DNA of 10,130 nucleotides from Candidatus Methylomirabilota bacterium (GCA_016199025.1 JACQHM010000154.1:1-10130), one strand, 5' to 3'. Positions 1-6,354 are shown, counted from the first letter of the stretch. The notes: generated from the letters alone by a model not told the origin. Translations and numbers: made by a program.

Positions 1-905
1 GCCAGGACCCCGTAGAAGAGCACGCCGTCCACGAAATCTTGAGCCGGGTGGAGCTTCCGAGCTTGGCCGACGCGCTCTAGGAGCTTCATCACATCAGGGG
101 GAGGCTCAGCTTTCATCTCTCTTCGCTTGATCCACTCTTTCCACCATCCAGCCGCCTGGGAGAAGGCCAGATGCTTAAGAGGAACCCGTTTAAGGTTCAC
201 CAAAGCTTCCTGAGCCTTCACGCCTTCCTGCTCACAAGCCACCAGGTAATCATCCAGGCCCCGCTTCTCCCCCTGGGGTCCCGGGGGGATGATGGCGGCG
301 GAAATCTTCGCTCCCCGGGCCTCCAGCTCCTTCCCGAAGGCATACACGGCCCGGAGCAGATCCGGCCAGCTCCAGACATCCGAATCGGGAAAGATTACCT
401 CCTCCCGCTCCACGTGGGCGACCTCATCCAGCTTAACGATGGGCCTCTCATCTTCAAGCCAGTTCCAGAGCCCCCCAAGACCGACACAGGGCAGACCCTC
501 CTGACACGCCTTCGCCGCTTTCTTCTCCCCCTCCGTCCACGCGAGGGGGATGGTCGGATTGCTCAACACTTTCGCTGCCAGGGGGGGGATGTACAGATGC
601 ACGCCGCTCCCCGACTTCTGAAGATATTTAACTGCATGGTCGTTCTTATCTTTGAACGACGGGAACACTTTGACGCGGCAGAACCCGTCTTCGCCAGGGT
701 AGGGGAAGATAAGCGCCGAGTGGATCGCCGGGGGATCGAAGCCGACGAGCTTGGGGATGTCACTAGGTCGGGCGGAATAGATCCCAAGCTCCCGGAGCGT
801 ATCGGGGAGCAACCCACTCCGTTGGAGATCAACGAAGTGTTCAGGGTGCAACACTAGCGGTACGGTTGGTGTTGCTTTTGTGTCTTCCATAAGCTCCCAA
901 GTCAT
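1..905 (-). CDS. DUF3854 (TOPRIM-like) replication/primase protein, C-terminus outside window
   Basis: The reading frame is open from the ATG at 905 to the left edge (301 complete codons), so the C-terminus is missing. Residues 124-130 read TEGEKKA and 142-149 GLGGLWNW, followed by an FPDSDV acidic motif (172-177) and GLDDYL (216-221). That order (E-G-x-K-K-A, G-[VL]-W-x-W, D-x-D, G-x-D-D-Y-L) is the signature of DUF3854, a TOPRIM-related domain found at the N-terminus of primase/helicase-like proteins of phages, plasmids and integrative elements. A helicase or DUF927-type ATPase part may follow outside the window (inference). The start overlaps the stop of the upstream HTH gene (ATGA at 902-905) and has GGGAGGGG just before it, so translation is probably coupled. 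The role is likely replication of the element's DNA in the cytoplasm. The domain call is firm; the exact activity is not. Confidence 0.85.
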   Translation of the reverse strand, partial: MTWELMEDTKATPTVPLVLHPEHFVDLQRSGLLPDTLRELGIYSARPSDIPKLVGFDPPAIHSALIFPYPGEDGFCRVKVFPSFKDKNDHAVKYLQKSGSGVHLYIPPLAAKVLSNPTIPLAWTEGEKKAAKACQEGLPCVGLGGLWNWLEDERPIVKLDEVAHVEREEVIFPDSDVWSWPDLLRAVYAFGKELEARGAKISAAIIPPGPQGEKRGLDDYLVACEQEGVKAQEALVNLKRVPLKHLAFSQAAGWWKEWIKRREMKAEPPPDVMKLLERVGQARKLHPAQDFVDGVLFYGVL

Positions 906-1093
906 CGCCCCTCCCGTCTGGCTGGCTGATAACCGAAGCGGACCAACGCCTCAAGATCTTTCTCTCTGACTCTGACAGCGCGCTTTGTCGGTCTGACCAC
1001 GGGCAGCTCACGTCGGAAGATCATCTTTCGAATTGTTGAAGACTTGAGACCGAGGCGCTCGGCTACTTCATCGACTCGTAGGAGCCTGCTCAC
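902..1093 (-). CDS. Small helix-turn-helix protein, excisionase/AlpA-like
   Basis: A 63-residue protein. I chose the GTG at 1093 because AGGAGG lies 8 nt upstream (1102-1107). The frame is open further upstream to an ATG at 1177, but that start has no ribosome binding site and would add an unlikely leader. Residues 4-45 (LLRVDEVAERLGLKSSTIRK... PVVRP...AVRVREKDLEAL) match the MerR-like winged helix of the excisionase/HTH_17 family: L-x-x-x-E-V-A-x-x-L-G-[LV]-x-x-x-T-I-R, then a short wing, then a V/I-x-x-x-D-L-E helix. Such proteins bind DNA as recombination directionality factors or as transcriptional activators of integrated elements. The stop overlaps the start of the DUF3854 gene by four bases. 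Its place beside a replication gene of an element bounded by a tRNA remnant suggests control of excision or of replication genes; which of the two cannot be told from sequence. Confidence 0.82.
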   Translation of the reverse strand: MSRLLRVDEVAERLGLKSSTIRKMIFRRELPVVRPTKRAVRVREKDLEALVRFGYQPARREGR

Positions 1094-1236
1094 GTTAATA
1101 ACCTCCTGTACCATTTGTGGGAAGAAGATGCAACGCTGTGATTTCACCCGCGATGATAGAGTGAGTAAAAGAGACATGCCAGGAGGCCAGATCTACACAT
1201 TTGTTACAATTTAGCCTTCCACTTGGTTGGTAGGGA

Positions 1237-2022
1237 TCAATTTTCTAGGCGGATTGTTGCGACGAGACGGGAAAGGTAGGTCGGATCGAAGAGGAAGATG
1301 GTCGAGAGGAAAGCGTGATTCACGTCAGGCGAGTGTTGGCACCATTCGGCTTCAGGGCGAAGGCGCCGAGAGAGATATTTCTTTTTGAAGGCTTCAATAT
1401 CTCCATCTTCGAATGGACGCTGAAGGCCCAATCGTTCAAGCTGTGGTCCCCATCGCTTGTCCATCATGTACATAACCAGGTCAAGAATGTCCCCCGTGTG
1501 CCTACGCTTAAGGATCTGCCACCCCTCTACGTCGGCACTCTTCCGGATACGATTAGCAAGCTCAGTATCATGCCGGAGCGCGCGGCAGAGTTGCCATGCG
1601 ACGGCAGACAATAGCCGGTTGACTCTTGCAGCTTGTACGTTCGATCCACGTGGTTTCGGACCAACCTGCTCATAGGCAGAGATGAATAGGTGTCGGAAAT
1701 GCTCCGAGTCCACTGCCACGACCCAATCCCTGAGGTCTTGGCGCCGCACTGAGACCGTGATGGGCACGAGCTTTACGGTACCGGGTGGTCCCCAGGACGT
1801 ATTTTCATGCCCCCAAAGCGGGAGGAAGCCTTCAATTCGGACTTCTGATGGATTGCGCCTGGGTCGCGTAACCTTAGGGGTAGGAACAGCAACCCCTTCC
1901 GCAAGTGGTGTGTAAATCGGGAAGCCAGGTGCGACCTCTGCTGATTGTCTAGCTCGACGTTGCGGTAAAACCCTGCACCCCCGTCGGGGTTGGGGGGGCT
2001 TTCGCTTGGTCGGCTTGCCCAT
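1237..2022 (-). CDS. Hypothetical protein with basic proline-rich N-terminus
   Basis: A 261-residue protein that I do not recognise. The ATG at 2022 has GGAGGGG 4-10 nt upstream, a good ribosome binding site. Residues 1-58 are rich in Lys, Arg and Pro (KPTKRKPPQPRRG, RPRRNP) and look disordered and nucleic-acid binding. The rest looks globular: a segment with repeated Trp and charged residues (GFLPLWGHENTSW), then a mostly helical C-terminal two thirds (VNRLLSAVAWQLCRALRHD, DILDLVMYMMDKRW, FLSTIFLFDPTYLSRLVATI). No catalytic motif, signal peptide or membrane segment is evident. It lies 143 bp upstream of the HTH gene and 234 bp downstream of the 419-residue gene, all in one direction inside the element, so it is a cargo or replication-accessory gene. 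A role in DNA binding or regulation would be a guess from the basic N-terminus alone. Confidence 0.7.
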   Translation of the reverse strand: MGKPTKRKPPQPRRGCRVLPQRRARQSAEVAPGFPIYTPLAEGVAVPTPKVTRPRRNPSEVRIEGFLPLWGHENTSWGPPGTVKLVPITVSVRRQDLRDWVVAVDSEHFRHLFISAYEQVGPKPRGSNVQAARVNRLLSAVAWQLCRALRHDTELANRIRKSADVEGWQILKRRHTGDILDLVMYMMDKRWGPQLERLGLQRPFEDGDIEAFKKKYLSRRLRPEAEWCQHSPDVNHAFLSTIFLFDPTYLSRLVATIRLEN

Positions 2023-2256
2023 GATCCCCTCCTGTCAGGGATCCTCCTGCAAGGGACTCGGCCCCTGGGGTGGCAGGAGCACCTGTGTCCCCCTGCTGGC
2101 CGGCGGGGGTAAGGGGGCCGAGATGGGACGATCTCAGATTCGTTTCCCATAAACCATGCTTTCTAGAGTATACATTCTTTGCAGCCTTCAGGCCCTTGTA
2201 ACTGACTTCCATGGCCATCCTGGTTCCAATCGCATACCCAGGTTTCAGTCAGTGAC

Positions 2257-3516
2257 TCATGGTGTGGTTCTCTTCCTGGCCTCTTTGCTCGGTTTGCTTT
2301 TCTTTTCCTGTTGTCGCCGATCCTGCAGGTATTGGTCAATTGCGGCTGTATCCCCGGGCCAGAAGAGACTTGTATACGTCTCGTTCGGAGCGGGAACCAG
2401 CTTGTCAAACTCCGCCAACACACCCACGCTCCCAACGAAGTACGTGGGAATCTCTGGTTTCTGTGCAAAGGCAGTGTGCCCGCTCAGCAGCACGTTTTTA
2501 GCCAGCAGCCTGGCTGAATAGGGGTCCAAAGAGTGGCTGCACACAAGCATTGCTAGGAGCTGAGCGGCTCCGCTTACGTAGCCCGGACCAATGTAATGAA
2601 TCGCGCTATTATAGCCGGATGCTTCATAGGGCCACGATTTCTGAAGCATCGCCTGATATAGTTTTACCAATAAGATCCTGTACCCTACCTTTACGCGAGA
2701 AAGAAAAGAGAACGAGTTGTAGGCATAGGCATTCGCAAGGGCCTCCTCTAAGGGGTTGTGGGGATGCTCACCAAGGCCGGTCTCGTGCGTGTATTCATCC
2801 TTCAAGTAGTCCACGTAGATTGCCTTGGGCTTCCCGAATCCTATGGAGAGGATTTCGATGGTGGTGGCCGCGGATTCCACAAGGTGATGGAAAAACTCGT
2901 GGTGAAAGACCTCAAAGAGCACATAACTGATGAGGGTCTCCAGGTTGAATGCGTAAAGCTTGCCCGCGAAAGCACGATAGATCATCATACAATGGTGCAG
3001 CAATCGGTCAGCCATGATGTATATGCCCCACTCTTCATACGGTGAAAAGTGAAATGGCCGATAGAAGGCAAGCGCGTCCGCGGGCATTCGCGTCACGTCA
3101 AGCGCGAGGATCTTTTCTTTTGGATTCTTATATTCGTTCCATATGCCTTCCTGTACTTTGGGCGATGTTAGGTCTATACCAGCATTGGGTTGCTCTCTGT
3201 ATTTCCTTGTCAAGGTGTCAAGCTCCGCCTTGCTTTTCCTCCTAGTTCTCTGGCACGGAATGCCTCTCTGAATCCTTCCCCCTTGTAGCAGTAATTCAGA
3301 GCTATCTTCTCCAACAGGTGCTTGGTAGGTTTCACACCTTTGCGTCAGACCCGTTTTCTCAAGCCATGGGATGCAGTCCTCCACTGCTGGCCATGAATCG
3401 CATTGCGCGATCTTGTCATAGAATGAGTGAAGGGGGAATCGGGGAGCCTGTGCCGGCCCTATCGCAGATTGCCTTTCACTTATCGGTTCTCCAAATTTTG
3501 GAGTGGGTGGTGTCAT
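2257..3516 (-). CDS. Putative zinc-dependent protein with HExxH motif (zincin-like), element cargo
   Basis: A 419-residue protein. A hydrophobic helix with HEFFHH at 206-211 gives the HExxH zinc-binding and catalytic motif, and PLEEALANAYAY (255-266) about 50 residues later can supply the third, glutamate ligand, the arrangement of minimal zincin-like domains. The 80-190 region carries basic residues and an FYRPFHFSP segment; the end is a charged Lys/Arg-rich tail. No signal peptide or membrane anchor is seen, so it probably acts in the cytoplasm. The substrate is unknown; protein cleavage is an inference from the motif only. The ATG at 3516 has no visible Shine-Dalgarno, so the true start may lie further in. 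Codon use is visibly richer in A and T at third positions than in the right half of the window, which fits a horizontally acquired cargo gene. A defence or toxin role is possible but nothing shows it. Confidence 0.78.
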   Translation of the reverse strand: MTPPTPKFGEPISERQSAIGPAQAPRFPLHSFYDKIAQCDSWPAVEDCIPWLEKTGLTQRCETYQAPVGEDSSELLLQGGRIQRGIPCQRTRRKSKAELDTLTRKYREQPNAGIDLTSPKVQEGIWNEYKNPKEKILALDVTRMPADALAFYRPFHFSPYEEWGIYIMADRLLHHCMMIYRAFAGKLYAFNLETLISYVLFEVFHHEFFHHLVESAATTIEILSIGFGKPKAIYVDYLKDEYTHETGLGEHPHNPLEEALANAYAYNSFSFLSRVKVGYRILLVKLYQAMLQKSWPYEASGYNSAIHYIGPGYVSGAAQLLAMLVCSHSLDPYSARLLAKNVLLSGHTAFAQKPEIPTYFVGSVGVLAEFDKLVPAPNETYTSLFWPGDTAAIDQYLQDRRQQEKKSKPSKEARKRTTP

Positions 3517-3626
3517 ATTTTCTAACGCCGGACCCCCGTCGGGGCGCCCCGGCCAGGCCGTCGGGAGCGGCTTTTCGCGTCATGACCGCTAGGCCGGGGC
3601 ACGTAAGAGGAGAAAGGCGCAGGCCC

Positions 3627-3818
3627 TTACCCGGACGCTTCCCGGAGCAGGGCTTGGAGCTTCTCCGATTCCTGGACGATGAGGCCGGCAATCGCCCGTT
3701 GAATCCGGCTCATCTCTCGGAAGCCTCGCATGGTGATGAGGATGCTGATGATGAGGGCTGCGATCTCGACCAGGCTGAGGCCCCCCAAGATCAAGATCCC
3801 AATCAGTTCATAGCTCAT
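3627..3818 (-). CDS. Small single-pass membrane protein
   Basis: A 63-residue protein starting at the ATG at 3818, with GAGAGG six bases upstream. A GTG two codons earlier (3824) is possible but badly placed relative to that site. Residues 5-30 form one strongly hydrophobic helix rich in Ile and Leu. After it come basic residues (RGFREMSRIQR, 31-41) and an amphipathic, probably coiled, cytoplasmic tail (AIAGLIVQESEKLQALLREA). The layout suggests N-out/C-in by the positive-inside rule. I do not recognise a family. It is the first gene inside the element and sits behind a good leftward promoter (3887-3916). A small membrane protein there could be a holin-like, entry-exclusion or toxin protein; none of these can be supported specifically. 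Confidence 0.65.
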   Translation of the reverse strand: MSYELIGILILGGLSLVEIAALIISILITMRGFREMSRIQRAIAGLIVQESEKLQALLREASG

Positions 3819-3886
3819 GACCACCCTCTCAAACTGGTGTCAGTTCTGGTGCTAGTTCACCATCCCAAACCATCCCACTTGGGCCT

Positions 3887-3916
3887 ACTCTAGCACACTC
3901 CTCAAACGCAAGACAA
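3887..3916 (-). promoter_or_regulatory. Leftward sigma70-type promoter at the element end
   Basis: Reading the minus strand, TTGTCT (3911-3916) and TAGAGT (3887-3892) are separated by 18 bp, and the -10 is preceded by TGC, an extended -10. Transcription would start near 3880 and run into the small membrane protein and the rest of the element. Two copies of GGGATGGT, exactly 10 bp apart (3859-3866 and 3869-3876), lie in the early transcribed region and could be operator half-sites. Confidence 0.5.
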
Positions 3917-3960
3917 CCCCGCGCCAGGCTTGAAAAACTTCAGGCTTGACACGGGGTTGT
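3913..3960. repeat. Inverted repeat plus direct repeats between divergent promoters beside att
   Basis: ACAACCCCG (3913-3921) is perfectly complementary to CGGGGTTGT (3952-3960). Inside it, CAGGCTTGA occurs twice in direct orientation (3925-3933 and 3941-3949). The left arm overlaps the leftward -35 box, the right arm lies in the spacer of the rightward promoter, and the second direct repeat runs into its -35. Such repeats next to a core att site are the usual form of arm-type integrase or excisionase sites, or of operators. Confidence 0.5.
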
Positions 3961-3975
3961 GCGTTCCGCTACAAT
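3946..3975 (+). promoter_or_regulatory. Rightward near-consensus sigma70 promoter reading out across the att site
   Basis: A perfect -35 TTGACA (3946-3951) and a -10 TACAAT (3970-3975) are separated by 18 bp. Transcription would start near 3980-3983, at the first bases of the tRNA remnant, and continue toward the DUF1059 gene at 4163. It lies on the element side of the att site. Confidence 0.7.
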
Positions 3976-3979
3976 TGCT

Positions 3980-4036
3980 CTCAAAATCCCGCGGAGCTTA
4001 CGCTTCGTGCGGGTTCGACTCCCGCCCCCGGCACCA
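3980..4036 (+). other. 3' half of tRNA-Leu(CAA): attachment-site remnant of an integrated element
   Basis: This is not a working tRNA gene. From 3980 the bases read as an anticodon loop CTCAAAA (anticodon CAA), the 3' anticodon stem TCCCG (3987-3991), a class II variable arm (CGGAGC 3992-3997 pairing with GCTTCG 4002-4007 around a TTAC loop), a T arm (GCGGG, TTCGACT, CCCGC, 4009-4025), the acceptor 3' strand CCCCGGC plus discriminator A (4026-4033), and CCA (4034-4036). The bases before 3980 (TTGCT) do not pair with TCCCG, and no D arm or GCCGGGG acceptor strand is present upstream. The break falls exactly at the anticodon loop, the usual crossover region for tyrosine recombinases that use tRNA genes. 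The orientation means the element lies to the left and an intact tRNA-Leu(CAA) should lie at its other end. Confidence 0.85.
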
Positions 4037-4068
4037 TCAGGTTCCGGCACTTAGCCCTTCCAAGGTTC

Positions 4069-4123
4069 CCTCCATGAGGTCCCCCTGGGAGAGCTCGGTT
4101 CATCGTGAGGCCTTTCATGGAGG
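4069..4123 (+). promoter_or_regulatory. Possible 5' leader stem-loop before the DUF1059 gene
   Basis: CCTCCATGA (4069-4077) is perfectly complementary to TCATGGAGG (4115-4123), with weaker pairing continuing outward (AAGGTT against AACTT). The hairpin ends 40 nt before the ATG at 4163. It is not followed by a T run, so it is not an obvious terminator; an mRNA leader or a protein-binding site is possible. Confidence 0.3.
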
Positions 4124-4162
4124 AGAACTTCCATAACCACCTGCAGTGAGGAGAGAACGATC

Positions 4163-4339
4163 ATGGCGAAGGTTCTAGTGTGTAAGGATGTCGGTACGGA
4201 GTGTAACCACGTGATCAAAGGGCAGACCGTGGAAGAGGTGATGCAGAAGGCCGCCCAGCACGCGAAAGAGGTCCACGGCATGGCTCAGGTCCCGGCCGAG
4301 GTCGTGGCCAAGGTGCAGGCGGCCATCAAAGACGAATAG
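4163..4339 (+). CDS. DUF1059 family small protein
   Basis: A 58-residue protein with GAGGAGAG at 4148-4155 ahead of the ATG. It has the family layout: an N-terminal strand, then C7-x-D9-x-G11-x-x-C14-x-H16, a short strand and turn (VIKGQT), then a helix with His residues (EEVMQKAAQHAKEVHGM) and a C-terminal helix. DUF1059 proteins are short, widespread in bacteria and archaea, and of unknown biochemical function; the paired Cys and His residues suggest metal binding or redox sensing, but that is inference. It is the first chromosomal gene after the att site and stands 71 nt ahead of the MBL-fold hydrolase on the same strand, so the two may be co-transcribed, possibly from the outward promoter at 3946-3975. 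Confidence 0.85.
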   Translation: MAKVLVCKDVGTECNHVIKGQTVEEVMQKAAQHAKEVHGMAQVPAEVVAKVQAAIKDE

Positions 4340-4410
4340 GTGACTGGTCCTCGTTTGCCTTTCCACCATCGACCTGGCGGCTGTTTCACTGGTGAGGAAC
4401 CACGCCTCCT

Positions 4411-5400
4411 ATGAAACGGGCCAAGGGAGAGAAGAGGATTACGTGTCTTCACCTACCGACCCCTTTCCCTGTGGGGTCGGTCAACGTCTACTTCCTCAAC
4501 GGGCCGGAGCCGACCCTGATCGACGCTGGCCCTCACACCGAAGAGGCCTGGGAGGCTCTCTGCGAAGGCCTGGCCCGGGCCGGCTCTGCCCCCGAGAGGA
4601 TCCGTCGCATCATCCTCACCCATGGCCATGTGGACCACTACGGCCTCGCCTGTCGGATCGCCAGGGCCTCCGGGGCCGAGATCCTGGCCCACAAAGGCGA
4701 TGCCGCAGTCATCAGAGAGCACCCCGAGGCCCTCTACCGGTGGACAGCCTTCTTGGGCCGCTTCCTCCCCCAGGCCGGCTTCTCCCCGGAGTGGGCGAAG
4801 GGTATCTCTGACCAGATCGCCCGCTGCCACGCCGGCTATGCTGGGGCCGTCCCCGTGGCCAGGGTCCTTCAGGATGGAGAGGAGCTGTCGGTTGGTTCCT
4901 TCGTCCTCCAGGTCGTTCACACGCCGGGCCATACCCCGGGCTCCCTCGGTCTCCTGGACCCCCAGACCGGTTTCCTCTTGTCCGGGGATACCCTCTTGAA
5001 GACAATCACCCCGAACCCGGTCCTCCAGGTCTTCGATGATTTCTTCGGGGAGCGGTTCGAGAACCTCGTTCACTACCTCACCTCGCTGAAGAAGCTGGAG
5101 AACCTTCCCGTTCGACGGGTCCTGCCTGGCCACCGAGCCGAGATCTGGGGGATAAAGACCCGTCTCAAGACGGTCAGGGAGCAGATCGAGGCCCGAAAAG
5201 CCAAGCTCTTAGCCATCGTTCGTGGCAGAGAGCAGACGCTCCATGAGACGACTGAGCGCCTCTTCTCTGGCCTGGACAACCGGCAGCTCCTCCTGGCCTT
5301 CTTCGACTGCCTTGGGCACCTGGACCTTTTGCGGCGGGAGGGTCTGATCGAGTACGATCAGCGGGCGGGCCTGATCGTTGTCCGGGCTGTTGGCCGGTGA
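4411..5400 (+). CDS. Metallo-beta-lactamase-fold hydrolase with C-terminal winged-helix-like domain
   Basis: A 329-residue cytoplasmic protein. Residues 10-245 are an MBL-fold domain with all metal-site motifs: THGHVDH (70-76), H170 in HTPGHTPG, SGDTL with D193, and LPGH (238-241). D38 in LIDAG is the typical second-strand aspartate. The set supports a dinuclear zinc hydrolase related to the LACTB2/glyoxalase II-like group. Residues 246-329 form a helical extension ending in LDLLRREGLIEYDQRAG, which resembles the winged-helix tail found after many LACTB2-like MBL proteins. The substrate is unknown; thioester or phosphodiester/RNA substrates are known for relatives. The ATG at 4411 has GAGGAA about 11 nt upstream, a long spacing, but the protein begins with the usual first strand so the start is reasonable. 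It converges on the lipoprotein gene with a 13 bp gap. Confidence 0.88.
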   Translation: MKRAKGEKRITCLHLPTPFPVGSVNVYFLNGPEPTLIDAGPHTEEAWEALCEGLARAGSAPERIRRIILTHGHVDHYGLACRIARASGAEILAHKGDAAVIREHPEALYRWTAFLGRFLPQAGFSPEWAKGISDQIARCHAGYAGAVPVARVLQDGEELSVGSFVLQVVHTPGHTPGSLGLLDPQTGFLLSGDTLLKTITPNPVLQVFDDFFGERFENLVHYLTSLKKLENLPVRRVLPGHRAEIWGIKTRLKTVREQIEARKAKLLAIVRGREQTLHETTERLFSGLDNRQLLLAFFDCLGHLDLLRREGLIEYDQRAGLIVVRAVGR

Positions 5401-5413
5401 GATGAAGCCCTCC

Positions 5414-5926
5414 TTACCGTCGCCGTCTTGGGGTTCCTGAGGTCTTCAGCTTCTCGATCTCTTCCTTGAGCGTTGCCTCCATCGTCTTGATCTCGCCGAC
5501 GTCCGCCTCCAGTTGGTCGCTCCGGCTTAAGAGCACCTGGACCCCGGCCCGGACCTCAGCCAACCTGGCCCCTAGCTCTTCGTGCACCATCTTGATCTCG
5601 GCGTCGGTCTCAGTCCTGGCTTGGGTGAAGTCACTGGTGAGCTGGTCGAGTTTCTTGCCCAGCTCATCGACCTGGAACCTCATCTTCGCGAACTCCGTCT
5701 CCAGTTGGCTCACGGCAGCCGCCATGGAATCGAGGCCAGCCCGGAGCGCTTCCTGCCCCTTTTCGAGTTCCTGCGGCGTTGGGGGCCGTCGGGTTGTCAC
5801 GTCCTTTCCGGGCTTTGGCCCCTCTTGTTGTTTCGAGAGGAAGGGGATCTGAGCACATCCAGCGAGGAGCAAGGCGACGACGATCGGCGTCAACAGGTAT
5901 CGGCTACCTCGGGGGCAGTTGATCAT
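5414..5926 (-). CDS. Coiled-coil lipoprotein
   Basis: A 170-residue protein. I chose the ATG at 5926 because GGAGG sits 5 nt upstream; the frame continues seven codons further to a TTG with no ribosome site. Residues 8-23 form a hydrophobic signal sequence ending in the lipobox LLAGC, with Cys24 as the lipidated residue, so it is exported and anchored in a membrane. A Pro-rich, low-complexity linker follows (about 25-50), then heptad-patterned helices (about 52-160, e.g. VSQLETEFAKMRFQVDELGK and LEADVGEIKTMEATLKEEIE) predicting a long coiled coil, and a basic end (TPRRRR). No enzymatic motif is present. The architecture recalls small trimeric or dimeric envelope lipoproteins and YbgF-like N-termini, but no family can be assigned. 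The role is probably structural in the cell envelope. Confidence 0.82.
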   Translation of the reverse strand: MINCPRGSRYLLTPIVVALLLAGCAQIPFLSKQQEGPKPGKDVTTRRPPTPQELEKGQEALRAGLDSMAAAVSQLETEFAKMRFQVDELGKKLDQLTSDFTQARTETDAEIKMVHEELGARLAEVRAGVQVLLSRSDQLEADVGEIKTMEATLKEEIEKLKTSGTPRRRR

Positions 5927-5954
5927 GGTTTCCTCCATCGGATTCAAACGAGGC

Positions 5955-5987
5955 GGGCCTCTTTTCCTTGAGGAACGCTTTAGGCCC
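5955..5987 (-). terminator. Possible hairpin between the cupin and lipoprotein genes
   Basis: On the minus strand, GGGCCT and AGGCCC (5982-5987 and 5955-5960) can pair, with a nested TTCC/GGAA stem inside (5964-5975). It lies 54 nt past the cupin stop, in transcript order, and ahead of the lipoprotein start. There is no T run, so it is weak as an intrinsic terminator and might only be a leader hairpin. Confidence 0.25.
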
Positions 5988-6040
5988 CGTTAGGGATTAC
6001 TCCTTTCGGCATCTTGAGCGTGGGGTCACCTGGATACTGG

Positions 6041-6346
6041 CTAATACGCAGGGGGGGCGTAGATGGTGAGAAAAAAGAGGGGGACCCACCCCACGTTCCT
6101 GACATGGTGCGGGGTTCCGGTGGGGATCAGGATGAGGGTCCCCGCTGGAGCCCTCCGCTCCTGATCCTTCATCCGGACGAGGGCTTCCCCCTCGATGATG
6201 TAGATGATCTGATCTCCATCGTGTGTCTCCTCAGGTCCTGCGTCCTGCCTGGGCGCGATGGTCATGACGGCGGTCTGAGCCCTGGGAGTCTCTTGGAGCA
6301 CCTCGAAGAAGCGACCTTTATGGTCGAAGAGGTTGACGGCATCCAT
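6041..6346 (-). CDS. Small cupin-domain protein
   Basis: A 101-residue single-domain protein. The ATG at 6346 begins 8 nt after the stop of the ASCH-like gene; a GGGAGTGA stretch lies upstream, a weak ribosome site. The second cupin motif is clear: G69-T-L-I-L-I-P75-T-G77-T-P-H80-H-V-R-N84. The first motif is degenerate (EETHDGDQIIYIIEGEALV, 39-57), with H42 and perhaps E39, E40 or D45 as metal ligands. Such small proteins fold as one beta barrel and include metal-dependent isomerases, oxygenases and ligand sensors. The reaction cannot be told here. It has no signal peptide and is probably cytoplasmic. It is likely co-transcribed with the ASCH-like gene. Confidence 0.85.
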   Translation of the reverse strand: MDAVNLFDHKGRFFEVLQETPRAQTAVMTIAPRQDAGPEETHDGDQIIYIIEGEALVRMKDQERRAPAGTLILIPTGTPHHVRNVGWVPLFFLTIYAPPAY

Positions 6347-6354
6347 GGTTAGGC

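Noticed and set aside
171..857. Plus-strand frame of 228 codons
   Set aside because: It is antisense to the DUF3854 gene, whose family motifs are unmistakable, and it has no ribosome site and no recognisable motif.
1949..2218. Minus-strand frame of 89 codons between the 419- and 261-residue genes
   Set aside because: Its first half fills the 234 bp gap, but it has no clear ribosome site, overlaps the well-supported 261-residue gene by 74 bases, and its sequence is Gly/Pro/Ala-rich like an out-of-frame reading.
3476..3691. Minus-strand frame of 71 codons overlapping two genes
   Set aside because: It overlaps the starts and ends of better-supported genes and has no motif; its composition fits a shadow frame.
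3946..4036. Functional tRNA or tmRNA gene
   Set aside because: The 5' acceptor strand, D arm and 5' anticodon stem are missing, and the class II variable arm identifies it as a tRNA-Leu 3' half rather than tmRNA.
4453..5133. Minus-strand frame of 226 codons
   Set aside because: It is antisense to the MBL-fold gene, which has complete metal-binding motifs.
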